This document shows, in pieces, positions 12,601 to 35,800 of a stretch of DNA of 64,000 nt (the first letter of the stretch is position 1; the number at the start of each line of letters is the position of its first letter). The position numbers and the translations under genes were made by a program. A model generated the notes under the pieces. The model was not told where the DNA came from, made no database searches, and saw only the letters and a program-made list of their open reading frames with translations. Location of the stretch: NCBI GenBank assembly GCA_914767715.1, contig OU612070.1, positions 947,501-1,011,500 on the forward strand. The letters are read 5' to 3'. The stretch is from Membranipora membranacea. Taxonomy: Eukaryota; Bryozoa; Gymnolaemata; Cheilostomatida; Membraniporidae.

Positions 12601-13909
12601 TTTAGGATTTCTTATAACTAAAATAGAAAAATAAGTTTATCAGCTTTAATCTTATAAATGAATTACACTGTGTACCATGCTTCAATTCAAAATACCGTCT
12701 GAACTCATCTCATAAATTTACCCAAATTTTGCAAACATTTTGGGAAGTTGTCAACTTTGCTGTACACCACATATGCTATGATTGGCCTAATACATAGTCA
12801 CTGTGACTGGTAACTAGTATTGAGCGATTCTATAATGGGGTGCCAGACATCAAGCGTCAATTGGATATCAGATTTGAAAACATGCAGTGCTTCAATCAAA
12901 TTTGGTTCTCAGTGTTAGATCTGTGGTAAAGAATATTGATAATTCACTCAATTTGAGCAAATTGATCCGGTTGTTGAAGCATTTTTTAAATAACTGAAAG
13001 TTAAGGACGACTAAGAACAAGTAGGGAATCAAAATTACATCCATTATGACAACATTTATGACAACAAATCTGACCACACCATGGACAAAGGTTTGAAGGA
13101 TCATTTTTGAACCAAATTGTCTCATGATTGGACATAAATAAGTGCCTATGAAACAGTACACAAATCGCTCAGCACAGCTAGTGATACATCAGTCTGGTTA
13201 TAAGGGCGGAGCTACCTAAGATTGATGTGATAAGGGAGGAGCTTACCTAAGACGGTTTTCTGCCCCTGGAATTCTCTTGGCAGTACATCTAATCTGAAGT
13301 GAGTATTGATAACTTTAGGCGTACCGCTAGGAAACATTTTCACTGTCTCACTAAGAGGATATAAATCCATATTACAAGCCTCCTTAGGCTGTTCGATGTA
13401 GTCTGAGGACTTTTTGATCAGCATGGTCATCACCTCCCACACTAGATGTGTGCCTGAAAAAAATGTTAAGTTTCAGGGCTAACTCTAGCCTCTAACTCTA
13501 GCACACAAACTTGGGCTCATAAACTCACTTACTGAAAGCTAATTGTAGCTCTAAACCAACTGCTAACTGCTACAACACATTATCTGGTAGACTATAGTTA
13601 GCAAAACCAGAGTCACATGTCAAAACCGCCGCATCTAGTACATATTTGATGTAACACAAGTTGCCTATCATAATTGACAAGAGCCTAATCAGATATCTCA
13701 CCATTTTTTGGATGCGATGCTAAAAGAAAGTCACCATCAGCCCACTTGTATGATTGTATATCTGCATATATTCTGTCCCATGTCTCTGGAAATATTTTAG
13801 CGGCTACTTTCCTGGATCTATCGTCATTGTAGAGATAAACTCCTGAGTGTCTGCCCCATTTGGGGTGACTAAATTCTTCAGTCCTGCCCATTTCTCTTAT
13901 AGCAACCAT
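9603..13909 (-). CDS. Cytosolic sulfotransferase (SULT family), 7 exons
   Basis: Transfers sulfate from PAPS to small hydroxyl or amine substrates. Exons: 13909-13702, 13453-13247, 12617-12565, 12228-12058, 11010-10858, 10505-10418 and 9712-9603. Together they are 990 nt, encoding 329 residues, slightly longer than typical SULTs. Visible motifs are the 5'-phosphosulfate loop ASHPKNGT (about 64-71; the usual TW after GT is HL), the catalytic His in INTHF (about 121), the 3'-phosphate motif [14 protein letters not shown] (about 139-152) and the C-terminal PAPS motif [18 protein letters not shown] (from about 292). The start is the first in-frame ATG. A good pyrimidine-rich acceptor lies just before it, so a 5' non-coding exon further right is possible. 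A tRNA-derived SINE sits in the last intron. The substrate is unknown. Confidence 0.93.
9938..10285 (-). mobile_element. tRNA-derived SINE with 10-bp target-site duplication
   Basis: Read on the minus strand, the head (10275 downward) has a Pol III A-box-like GTGGTCTGATGGTTAAG and a B-box GGTTCAATTCC. A body of about 240 bp follows and ends at 9948. The 328-bp element is bracketed by perfect AGTCGACCAT repeats at 9938-9947 and 10276-10285. The element lies in the same orientation as the host sulfotransferase gene, in the intron between exons 6 and 7. The SINE family is not identified. Confidence 0.88.
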
Positions 13910-14159
13910 CAACTTGGTAGAAAAGAAAGACCCGCCACAGATGAAAATATCACAGCGGAGTGCAGATCACTTTTCATCCAGCAGTAAATGGCTAACCATA
14001 TAATGATAGTGAAACACGAGGATGGAAGAGATGTCACCCCTTTTTGATTGCCACATCTTCTATTATTGAGGCCACATTCCCACAATGGCAAAGTGAACAC
14101 TCTGACTGTCAGCATTAAAAATGAAAATGACAAGAGGTGGTAATGTTAGAGCTGCACAT

Positions 14160-14205
14160 AATCTCCATCTCTAGAGCCTGTCAACAGGCTCTAGAGATGG
14201 AGATT
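14160..14205. repeat. Perfect 22-bp inverted repeat (hairpin)
   Basis: Two 22-bp arms (14160-14181 and 14184-14205) are exact reverse complements separated by 2 bp. The core is TCTAGAGCCTG/CAGGCTCTAGA. It lies about 250 bp upstream of the sulfotransferase start. No flanking direct repeat was seen. Confidence 0.85.
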
Positions 14206-14560
14206 TTAAACTTTATGATGTTCAAAGACATAATAATATCACTATAACTATTACTAAGGCAAGCTTACATCAAAACACAGTAACTCACCTGATTAGTAGA
14301 CAAAAAAGTGAAGCTTTGTCCTTTGTGTATACAACAAGAGTAGAATTTGATAGCAGGTTACTTGTCAATGGATCAGTGCGGTTCTATTAGAGACACTGAA
14401 TACAATGGTTTTATGAGAGGACTAACTAGGTTATATATAGTTTGGAGTAATGCTTATTGGCCAAGTGCCAACACAATTAATTAAGTTTATTGTTTGTTAA
14501 GTGGGGGGGGGGGGACAAGTCAACAGTGTTTGGTGGAAGTATTAATACAAATGCCGATGA

Positions 14561-14591
14561 ATTAAATCAAGGAGTAACTCCTTGATTAAAT
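14561..14591. mobile_element. Ultra-short palindromic insertion with 7-bp repeats (site 2, minimal)
   Basis: The 17-bp palind­romic element CAAGGAGTAACTCCTTG (14568-14584) sits between perfect direct repeats ATTAAAT (14561-14567 and 14585-14591). It is the shortest perfect palindrome of the family and contains essentially only the two termini. Confidence 0.8.
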
Positions 14592-17500
14592 AAAGCACTT
14601 GGAGATCTGTCCACTAAATTGGTGATCAGAATGCGTATATAAGTGCCTTAATTTTACCACTACGTTGATTTGTTGAATAAAAAAAACATTCCAAATATTT
14701 ATTTGTGTAGTTGACCCGGATCTTTAATCAATATTGAGGAGGGGTGTGGCCGACATTCTCATGTTGTTTTCCTGTTATGACTGCCTCATGTGGTAGTCAC
14801 AGTTGTACTTTTTGTACTGTTGTAAATTAAAACGGATATATCTTTTTTTTTGTGGTTACCCAGGAGACCAGAGATTGTAGATAATCTAATATCTCTTTTT
14901 TTCCTACGTGACATACCCTACTCTCGCACAGACATGAAGTGAACACGCGTTAAATTACCGAGGAAGACCTTGAGAATTACGTATACTGAGAGGCCCTTTT
15001 GTGTACTCTGAGGTAGAAGGGTTTATTATGTCTTCTAGGAAAAGCTTTTGAGCCAAGCATAAAAAACATCTAACTGGTAGATATAAGGTCAGATGAATTG
15101 TTTTTGTATAGGATGTGGTTTCATGGCCTCACAAAGACACAGCAATTAAGTAAACACAATTATCTATATCATGATGTGGTGGTGAAATAGTGAGAATGTT
15201 GAGCTGCAATTCAAGGTCATTTATTCCGATTAAAAATATCAGCATAGTCACAGTCACCATTATTGGTGGTTTTTGATGGTTGTGTTTATACAAGGTTTAT
15301 ATTTTATGATGATATTGCTTGCATATTATAATATCTATTTTTTGCTCAATCTAGTGTCACTGCCATGCCACTGGTGAACAAGGAAACTGCCTGTGTGACT
15401 GTCGAGCAATCTGCAGTCTACAACATATAGTGTTTTTTTGCGTTGTAACATAAGCCTAATTTTTGACCCTCATCTGGATGTTTTAATCTGCATCAAAATA
15501 GATATATCAGCCAAATAGAAGGCATACCAGCAAATAAAATATACGATTTTCTGACCCTGATCTTGACACTTTTATTGCCTTTGCCAACATTTATAGATCA
15601 GTCAAGTATACCCAGTTACTGACCCGACCTGAAATAGCAGAGCTCAGGGCTCAGTTTACATTTATTTATTGCTCAGTATGCAGAGATACCATGCTTTATA
15701 TACATAAGACAATCATATTGTATAGCAGTTGTATGTAAAAATAGTTCATTACCTATAAAAACCTAAGGGTATGGCATAGTGTTTTCTGATTATTCCAGCT
15801 ACCAGAAATAAAGGCCATACATGGAGGCCATAACTTGAATAAGACTTCGTATCCTTGTATTTTGAGCAATCTAAATGTGTATAGGCCAAACTCTGTTTTT
15901 TTTGGTTCATTTGTGTTGTTCTCATCGGTATCAAATGAATATTACAACAAACAGGAAAATAGCTAAAGGGGTTGGCACTAGACTAAACTAATAGTCTCTA
16001 TCTTTCCGTACGACGGCCCTCTCACAGTGTCTATTTGCCAATTGTTTACCTTTCACTTGACATCAACATCTTAGCCAAGCATAATTGGATGAATTGTTGG
16101 TATCCAAGTTATTTACCCATGAAGTCATGATCAAGATAAGCCAGTCAGAATGTTAATTTTGTTTACACTGGCATTCATAGGCAACCTTCACAGAACTTAT
16201 AAGGTACCAGTAGATTTAAAAATGGACAACCCAAATGGGTAAACATACAGATTATCAGATAATGCTGGCTCAACTCTTGAAGTTGACCAAGAAGCGCGGA
16301 AAATCAATGAAACATTGTTGCAAATACTGGAGAATAAGGGCGCCAGAGAATTTAAGGTTTTTTTGCGAGGCAATCTCATTCTTGGCATAATAACTCTGTA
16401 CAATGATGAGCTTTGAAGCAGAGTTTGGTGAAAAAATTTGATAAAAATTTACAAATGGAATTTGGACTATTATCTAGTATTTTGCATAAAAGGTTACAAC
16501 TTCCCGCCCCCTCACTCTTCTGTCAAAGAATGATCATGATTGCACTTCCACCCAAACAACCATCATTATAAAAATGAATATTCGCGAAATTAAAAACTCA
16601 CCGCATTCATTATCAGCAGCAAAAGACAGGATGTTAGGTCAGCTCACAATGACTCCTATCTCTCTGATTCCACAAGTGTGTCATGATGACTTTTTACAAG
16701 TGCAATGGAATGGGTGTCAAGGATTAACAAACAATATTAATTATACTTAATTGGACAATTAAAAATTTTGACAAGGACATCAAGATAATTATGTAATTAT
16801 GCCTGTTATTGGCTAACCTCCCTGCTTGTGGCACACAAGCTGACAGATTAAAATTTATTACTTTAAACGGTGTTGCCACTAGTATAAACATCTTAATACT
16901 ATCTGAACTAGTGCCAACACCTACTAGGGAACTACCATCCAAGAGGGAGAGATAAAAATGCCAAAATTGCCTCCTGTACACCATATAACTGAGATGGCAG
17001 AGAATGATATAGTATAACATCAAGAGCTCCTTTGTAGACAGGTAATGAATATATACCAGGCTGACAATAGTTGATTTACCTTCCTTTGTCTCCCTCAGCC
17101 CACATACCATAACATTCAGAGCTAACTCCATGCTCAGAGCATCTTTGGCTAACAAATAGAAATAGCTGAGAGCCATTCACTCTCAATAATCACAAGGAGC
17201 GTAGTTTAGACTATGCCAATAATCAGTACACATACTACTTGCTGTGACACCAAATTTGAGTTTTTTTTAGCATCAGTCAGCATATTTTCAGTAGTCAGTG
17301 GTTCTGTGGAAAATATGGCCTCATTCACATATCACTTCTCTCCACTTAGGCATGTAGGACAATTGACACAAAGTAATTCCTCGCTCAACTAGTGAGCGCT
17401 GTTGTACATTTTTATTAGTAGCACAGTTTTCTGATAATTCTGCTAGCATAGTTTAGCTGATGTATTCTATTTATGCAGTTGCTGCCAATATTAACAGATT

Positions 17501-17670
17501 GCACAAAATATAACGTAGGGTATGGTACAACACAGAAGAGTTGAACATAAGTATTTTGTCGGGTCATCATACTCATTACTAAGAGTTTTCTGTGCTTACA
17601 AAAATTGTGAGCAGACAATTCGAATGGAATGCTTTCGATTTCCATCATGATGAAACGAAAGGAAAAGATT

Positions 17671-17731
17671 TGCCCCGGCCGGGATTTGAACTTGGGCCTC
17701 CCGCGTATAGACTTTGATGCTACCTGGCACA
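17671..17731 (-). repeat. tRNA-like SINE relic
   Basis: On the minus strand the 3' half of a tRNA is well kept: T-loop AAGTTCAAATCCCGG, then CCGGGGCA. The D-arm is largely missing and the 5' acceptor strand is imperfect. This is better read as a decayed tRNA-derived SINE head or tRNA pseudogene than a tRNA gene. Confidence 0.55.
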
Positions 17732-18032
17732 GCAATATCTATTCATTACAGCACATCTTGCTTGGTCATCTAAATACTCATTGAATACATTCAATCCAAT
17801 TATATAATATTGACTAGAACTGTAAAGGCTTCTACTATATAGATACAATAGCAATAATGAATGTAATTTATTTAACAGGCAGGGTTAATTACACAATGAT
17901 AGTTGCTGGTTGGGTAATGATATATGGGTCAGTTTCGAACAATTCTAGAATTGTACAGAATTGTCCAACAATTCTTGGGTATGAAACGCAGTGATAGTTC
18001 AAATCTAATAATATGAAGCTGCAATTTCAGCA

Positions 18033-18222
18033 TTGTCACCTAATGGGCAAATAATTTGCACAAACTAATTGGTCAAAATCAGGGTACCAAATTAATTATC
18101 TAGCATTCATGGTGGGTCATTACTGTCTTACTAGTTCAAAATAATGACATCATCAGCTAGGTATTAATAATACTCTGATTTTGGAGATCAGTTCTGAGAA
18201 TTATTTGCCCAGTAGGTGACAA
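18033..18222. mobile_element. MITE-like element with imperfect terminal inverted repeats
   Basis: Left end TTGTCACCTAATGGGCAAAT and right end (reverse complement) TTGTCACCTACTGGGCAAAT match over about 24 bp. A weaker match continues inward (CAAAATCAG). The total length is 190 bp, with no coding capacity. No clear target-site duplication was seen. Confidence 0.65.
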
Positions 18223-19018
18223 GCCTCGATAAGTTATCTTAGAGCTATACAGAATTTGGTGAACACAAGTTTGCCTGTGTGGCGGCAGTGGTATATTATT
18301 GTGATTGAAAATTAAGTCAAAGAACTTTGCCAGATATTGTCGCAGACTAAATGGTATCTAGGAGTCGACGCTGTAGATCAACAGGAAGGATGCTTTCAAG
18401 CCTGTATTTCCCCGTCTAGATTATTATAGCTTTATGGCGCCAACAATGAACAAGCTCTGATCAATATAACAGCTTGAAAAGGTTTTGATATACAACATTA
18501 CATTGGCTTTTACATCAATAGTATCTGGATAAAATAAATAATTACTATAATGATCACCCTTGAAGTCCAGCATTCAGTTTTTTCACAAGTTGTCACAACA
18601 CCACAGACAATATGATACAAATTAATAAAACACTTCTTACAATCAGTTGTAAGTTTACTCTACAGTTTGTCTCCCCAAATACTGTGTGGGTCTAAAAAAT
18701 CAAATCGGCGCTATCTGAATAACATGCGCAACACATCTGTATCAGGATTATAGTTGACTATGTTATGACATTAAAATTGCAAAAAAGGATTTTTTAAAAA
18801 GGCGTTTGTGATACTGAACAAGGCATTACAACTTACACGGTTCAATCAGGACTGCAATTTGATGCTGGCTAATCAGATCATAGACATTGATATCATAAGG
18901 ATCTGGAATAACCCCTAATAACGCTTATAAAACCCCACAAACTACTAACAGGGTAGGGTGGGAAGGGGCAAAGCTTTGGGGTTGTCGCATGGGAATATTA
19001 GAGATCTATGTGTATCAG

Positions 19019-30592
<11,574 letters not shown>

Positions 30593-31132
30593 TTTGACAA
30601 ATGAACATATTCCGCTCACTGTCTAAATAACCTCAAATCTGTGCTTTTTTACTTTTGCTAAATTTTTCACATATGAAAAAGGTTCTTCACTATATCATAT
30701 TTCTTGTTCTACCATTATAATATTAATTTCTTGTTGTTGCTCCAAAATATACTAATATTTAAGATAATGATAATACAGTGTGTAGTTTTAAGACTACAAA
30801 TAAAATGTTACTATAGCAACACTGACAGAACTCGCATTTCTACTCTACATTCACAACCTGATGAGAAATAGACAGTATCTATAATTCTGTATAGATGTTC
30901 TGCTGAATCAATCCCAGTAATCTAGGGGACATAATTGAGCACTCATCGCGACTGGGGATTTTATGAACCCTAAGATAACATAATGAGGAGAGGTAGGAAA
31001 AATGAGCAACCTAGCTAACTGGGTTTAGTCAGTTATTTCTCACCCTAAATAAAACCTCCTTTACTACTATCTGTTATGCCTGTGTAGAGGCAATGAATAT
31101 AATGAGAGTTTTACAAAAGATGACTTGTAACG

Positions 31133-31162
31133 GTCTGAGCAAGGAGTTAGATTTGGTCTGAG
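31133..31162. mobile_element. Ultra-short insertion with 7-bp repeats (site 3, asymmetric)
   Basis: CAAGGAGTTAGATTTG (31140-31155) sits between perfect repeats GTCTGAG (31133-31139 and 31156-31162). The left terminus matches the palindromic family. The right terminus is reduced to ...TTTG. It lies in the shared upstream region of the GPR107-like and LRR genes. Confidence 0.6.
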
Positions 31163-31509
31163 GTAATTTGTAACGAAACTTTATGATTGTTTTTCAATTT
31201 ACGAACATCTCTTCTCATCATGTCTATGCCATACACTGATACAGTACTTTTTGACGACTCGATATTCTACCACATAATTTCTTTGATCATGAATTAAATT
31301 TTTGCATGCCTTAAATTCATAATTGAAGAAAAACGAAAGGTCGAATACCTTGTAACAATATGAGGCTGATTATAGAAATGCGAGTCATAACTGTCTTATT
31401 GGCATTCTTGTTCATCACGTCCTGAGGGAGCTTGAATGCTTGCTAAAAGTTAACTCTCCATTCTGCGCACTGTGCCCAGCGAAACTCAAACTATACATTT
31501 ATTTTTCAG

Positions 31510-32297
31510 TTATTTGGTGTCAGAAAAGCCATCAAGGAGTTAAGAACTCGATAGAGGAGATAAGATGGAGAGCAGTGACAGAGAATCCTTTATCAGCCCA
31601 GCTGCTAACACTCACTCAGTTTTTACAGCAGTGCTCTCACACACCACACACAGTCAATGATATCGTCTTCAATGGTACATTCGCCACAGCAGAGGATTAT
31701 GTGGAATGTGCAAAAATCATCAATCACCTTCCTAACATCCGACGCTTTGCCATGGTTAATGCTCAGCCGATGCTCTTTCGCGTCCAATCTAACGTTTTAT
31801 GGCAAGTCAATGATCTTGCGTTCAGATCTTGTAACCTTTACCGTTTACCACACCTCATGTTTGGAATGAATCAGCTCGACTCATTGGACGTAAGCAGTAA
31901 TTATCTTACAGATTTGGTGGAGCTAGAAGCTCTAAACCTTTTCAATTTGCAGAAGATTTACTTGAGTCGCAACCAATTTTCTTTTGTGCCAAAAGCTATT
32001 CACAAAATGAATCGATTAGCTAAGATAGATTTAAGCTGCAATCAGATTAGCGTTTTGAATGGCGAGGACTTTCAAAACCTGGTATGGCTAAAAGAGTTGG
32101 ACTTATCTTCGAATGGTGGCATACTCATGCTGTCCGAGGAAATCATCAGTTTACCTCATTTGACACACTTGAATATCTCTGGCCTTGTGGGTTTAAAGAA
32201 ACCCACCTATTCATTGGCTAAGAGAGGCCTAGAGCACATCAGAAAGTACTACCAGGACCTGAACAAGACAGGATGGTTCGAGAGTAACACCAAATAG
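31510..32297 (+). CDS. Leucine-rich-repeat protein (5' end uncertain)
   Basis: One long exon encodes about 260 residues of LRR solenoid. Successive repeats follow the LxxLxLSxNxL pattern: MNQLDSLDVSSNYLTDL, LFNLQKIYLSRNQFSFVP, MNRLAKIDLSCNQISVL, LVWLKELDLSSNGG and LPHLTHLNISG. A tail GLEHIRKYYQDL resembles the end of intracellular LRR blocks. No transmembrane helix is visible. A pyrimidine-rich acceptor (TTTTTCAG) ends at 31509 and another CAG at 31523. The first exon is unresolved: candidates are ATG at 31220 (donor after codon 8) and the signal-peptide-like frame at 31362. Stop at 32297. AATAAA follows near 32667. Convergent with the laminin/WAP gene. The function cannot be deduced. Confidence 0.8.
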
Positions 32298-32816
32298 CCT
32301 CTAGCACAACAAAGCTCATAATCATAAGTTGGTATATCCTCTTTTCTGCTATGTCTTTCACATGTTGCTTATTTTCATATAAGTTCTATGTTGTTCCCAT
32401 GATCTGTAATTGCTCAATTTTTTATTTTGTCAACATTTTTGTTGTTTGTTTACTAAATTTGTACCGCTTACCTGTAAGAGAGACTATGTCAGGCACTTGT
32501 TCTATCAGTTCATTGATTGAATAATTTAATTAATTGAGTTGGTAAACAATGTGCTGTGTTTGAATTTATTTATTTTTAAAAAATGTTCCATTAGTGATTG
32601 CAAAAGAAAACTAATCTTTTTTGGTAGATTTTGTAAGTTTAAGCTGCTCTTTTATTATAGGATCAATAATAAATTGATTCTTGTCAGACAATTCAATGGC
32701 TATAAATCTCACTATTTCAAGCTTGTGAGAATTACTCCCCCCAGGGTGTGTATGTATATATCTATGTGTATATACTGGATTACTTAGTCACTATCTCTGA
32801 GGGATAGATGGGGACC

Positions 32817-35800
32817 TCACACTTTATGATCTTTTCTTGAGTTAGCTGTCCTTGTGCACATCGCTGGACAACCTGAAAGTAAAAATTAGCTAAAACAATA
32901 CTCAATCCTTCCCATTGACAGCGATTGTAGTGGACAGCCTAGTTTAAAGTGAAATTATTAAGAACCAAAACTAACATCATAGAATCAGTCTACAAGATTT
33001 GGACATGATGATCAAAAATAATTCTATCGCAGTAGTAAGAGCAGTGATATGTATTTTTTAACAAGATTTTATGCTTGAGCCATGATGTGAAACTGTTGAG
33101 AAGAAAATGCAGGTCTTACCACAACATTTCCTACGTCTAATACATCCAGCATCTGTCATGCACTCTCCATACTTCAGACAGCTTGGGTCTAAAGGTCCGA
33201 TATTGGCGGGGCAGTCACCTGACTTTACAGGTGCTCTAGAAACAAACAGATCAAGCATAACAGATATAATTTAAGAGCTGTATCGTTGGTCTGCAATTGC
33301 TAAACCGGATTGACATAGTTAACAAATATATTATGTTGTCAGAAATATGTCAAAAAGTCAGAAGAGACTCCTGACTCTGCATACACTTGGAGAGCTACAT
33401 TTCTTTGTCAACCTACCTGTTCCTTTTGCTGCCAATATCTGGATTCGCTGGCTTCACTGTTTTGGCTGTCATCGCAGAAGTACTAGGATGGGTTGTTGTG
33501 GAAACAGTCTCGTTGAGCACTACACACATAACAACAAAACAAACAGTATTAGAAATGTAACAAGCATCAAGCAGCATAGTTGTGCAAAATAATCTTGTGG
33601 ACAGATTTTCTTATCAGAAAAGAAAACATGTAATTGTCCTAGTGTTGATGGCTGGCTACATTTATTATTTAAAAACAGTGAACGATTGTGCCCTTTGTCA
33701 TCCTTCCAATATACATTTGACAGATTTAGTGGTATACCCCATTATACTAAAAACATACATTGTGAGCAGTCCCGGCCAGTGGTGTTATGCTGGCACAAGC
33801 ACTCAGCTGACCAGTCTCCATCCTCAGGATTTGTCCTCTCACAAACCCCTGCGTGTCCGTTACAGGCACATCTGCAATCAATATGAGTTTTTTTATCATA
33901 CATCAATGAAGTCATACAATGGTGAACATCTATGAGACTGATGTCTTCCCTATGGAGCTGACACCAACTGTATGTTGCCAACAAGGCCAAGAGTTTTGAT
34001 TTCAGTTTTCTGATTATTGGACACATTATCTCACCTGCCGGCCACCTCGATATTACTAATAGCGTAGAAATATGACTGCAGGGCAGCTTTTTCGCCTGAT
34101 ATCTCATCGCCGAAAGTGTTTGGAGAGAGCAGTCGGATTTGGATCCCAGTCGATGTTATCCACTCCTGGAACAATAAATATCGCCCGCTGAGAAGTTATG
34201 TATTCAGAAGTTTAAAATGTGACTTTAGGGAATTGTGACAGACGGGGTGTTTTCTCTCCTCTCATCCAATAATGAATTTGCCACTAATTTCAAATCCGCC
34301 ATCTTTGTGGGTACTTATATATATTCCACTGCCTACCATGATCTCATTGGCTGATCGTGTAGTAGCTACGGTAGTGAAGGCAATAAAAGCCACGGGCGTG
34401 AAGTTTGTAGTTGGTAGTTGAGCAAGGTCGCTTGGTGTACTTGATTATTCAAATTATGTAGTATGAAACGCTATATTTTTTTGGTCTCTATTGAATCTTT
34501 AAATATTTTTTCAATTTAACATGCAGCTTGTATGTGTCAAAGATTGTGTATTTACTGTGTTAGATAGTATCAAGTATTTTTGGCGTTTATATTCCTGATT
34601 TATTCCTATAAACTTTGAAGTACCTGCAGCAAACTCTCCTCAGCTATCTGTCTATTCTCTAATGTTGAGAAGGTCACATGACCACCTGATAGTGGTGAGA
34701 TATCAGCAAACTTCTCCGTACATTGCACATCAAAGTCTTCAGCTGCTCGCCAACTCTAGAGTAAAAATTCAAATTGAAAAGAAAATCCAATGGTCCTATT
34801 CAGTTTCACTCAAAATTGGAATACCAAATATTTACACCAAGCCTGTTCAACAGAAGGCATGTGTGCAACATCTCAAGAATACCATTATGATCAACCCAGA
34901 CTCTTCTATATTATGACTGCCCTGAGAGTTTCCTGAAAATTCCCGAAAAATTGGATAATGGTATTATCAAGATCAACAACATCGAAAGTTAATCTTCTCA
35001 CATTTGCTGGCAGTCCGTAGTTTCTTTGACAGTTGTCACTGTAATACTGATATGGTTGCCAATCACTGTAGACACCAACGTTAGGATCAGACGTCTTATA
35101 AATCTCCATCCTTCTAGGGCGGGATGACTGGAATGACATCTTTATATATGTGATCTCGTATGACTTTCCTGGGAGTAAATAAACATTGAGGATTGCATTT
35201 TGACGAGATTTGTGAAAGTTGCTTATTATTATTATTATTATTATAATGTTTTTATTGAGGTTTTCATATGCATAAGTATGTCATAAACAAAGGAAAATAA
35301 CAACTTTTTGACCTCATATACAAAAAAACAAAAAAGAAAAATATTTATAGATATGGACAGAAATGATAATCAGTTGGGAGAAAATTTTTTACAGTATGTG
35401 ATTGATTGATATATATTATTACGCTTTACTAATTGAAATGAATTGGTTTGAAAATCTTGTTTTACCATATTTAGTCCTATATTTTGGTTTAATTATTCTA
35501 CGTCCTGACCGCAAAACTCTATTGTGCATTTTGCAGGAATTGATTGGTTTAAGGATGAAAAATGAGGTGTTCTTGCCTAGAGTGGCATTATTGACAAACC
35601 TATCAAAAGTTGCCCTCCTCCTGTCACCCAGAGTGGAAAGATTCAAAATCTCACGACCAGTTGAGATAGAAAAAAATGAGTTGGTACCAAGAATTATCCT
35701 GATGGCTCTGTTTTGACAAAGTTCTAACAAGTTAGAGTTGTAATCAGAAGTATTTAATAACAGAGAAGAACAATACTCCAAGATGGGACGAACATACGAT

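Larger units (their letters stand above)
14206..18960. other. Repeat-bearing intergenic region without a supported gene
   Basis: About 4.7 kb between the sulfotransferase and GPR107-like genes. It contains a palindromic insertion (14561), a tRNA-like relic (17671) and a TIR element (18033). A Cys-rich open frame on + at about 15352 and a strong donor on minus at about 16605 were seen, but neither joins a convincing exon series. Confidence 0.5.

Noticed and set aside
15352-15450. Cys-rich plus-strand frame CHCHATGEQGNCLCDCRAIC
   Set aside because: Short, with an acceptor but no donor or neighbouring exon in frame. Spacing does not match a known EGF or LE module.
16590-16625. Minus-strand ATG followed by a strong GTGAGT donor
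   Set aside because: Could be a 5' exon of the sulfotransferase, but adding it is not needed for the conserved protein and nothing else supports it.
17055-17176. Minus-strand frame with MELALNVMVCGLRETKEG
   Set aside because: No family resemblance and no consistent flanking exons; treated as chance.
31531-31550. CAAGGAGTTAAGAACTC inside the LRR exon as another micro-palindrome
   Set aside because: The right terminus is absent, no flanking 7-bp repeat is seen, and the stretch lies within the open reading frame.
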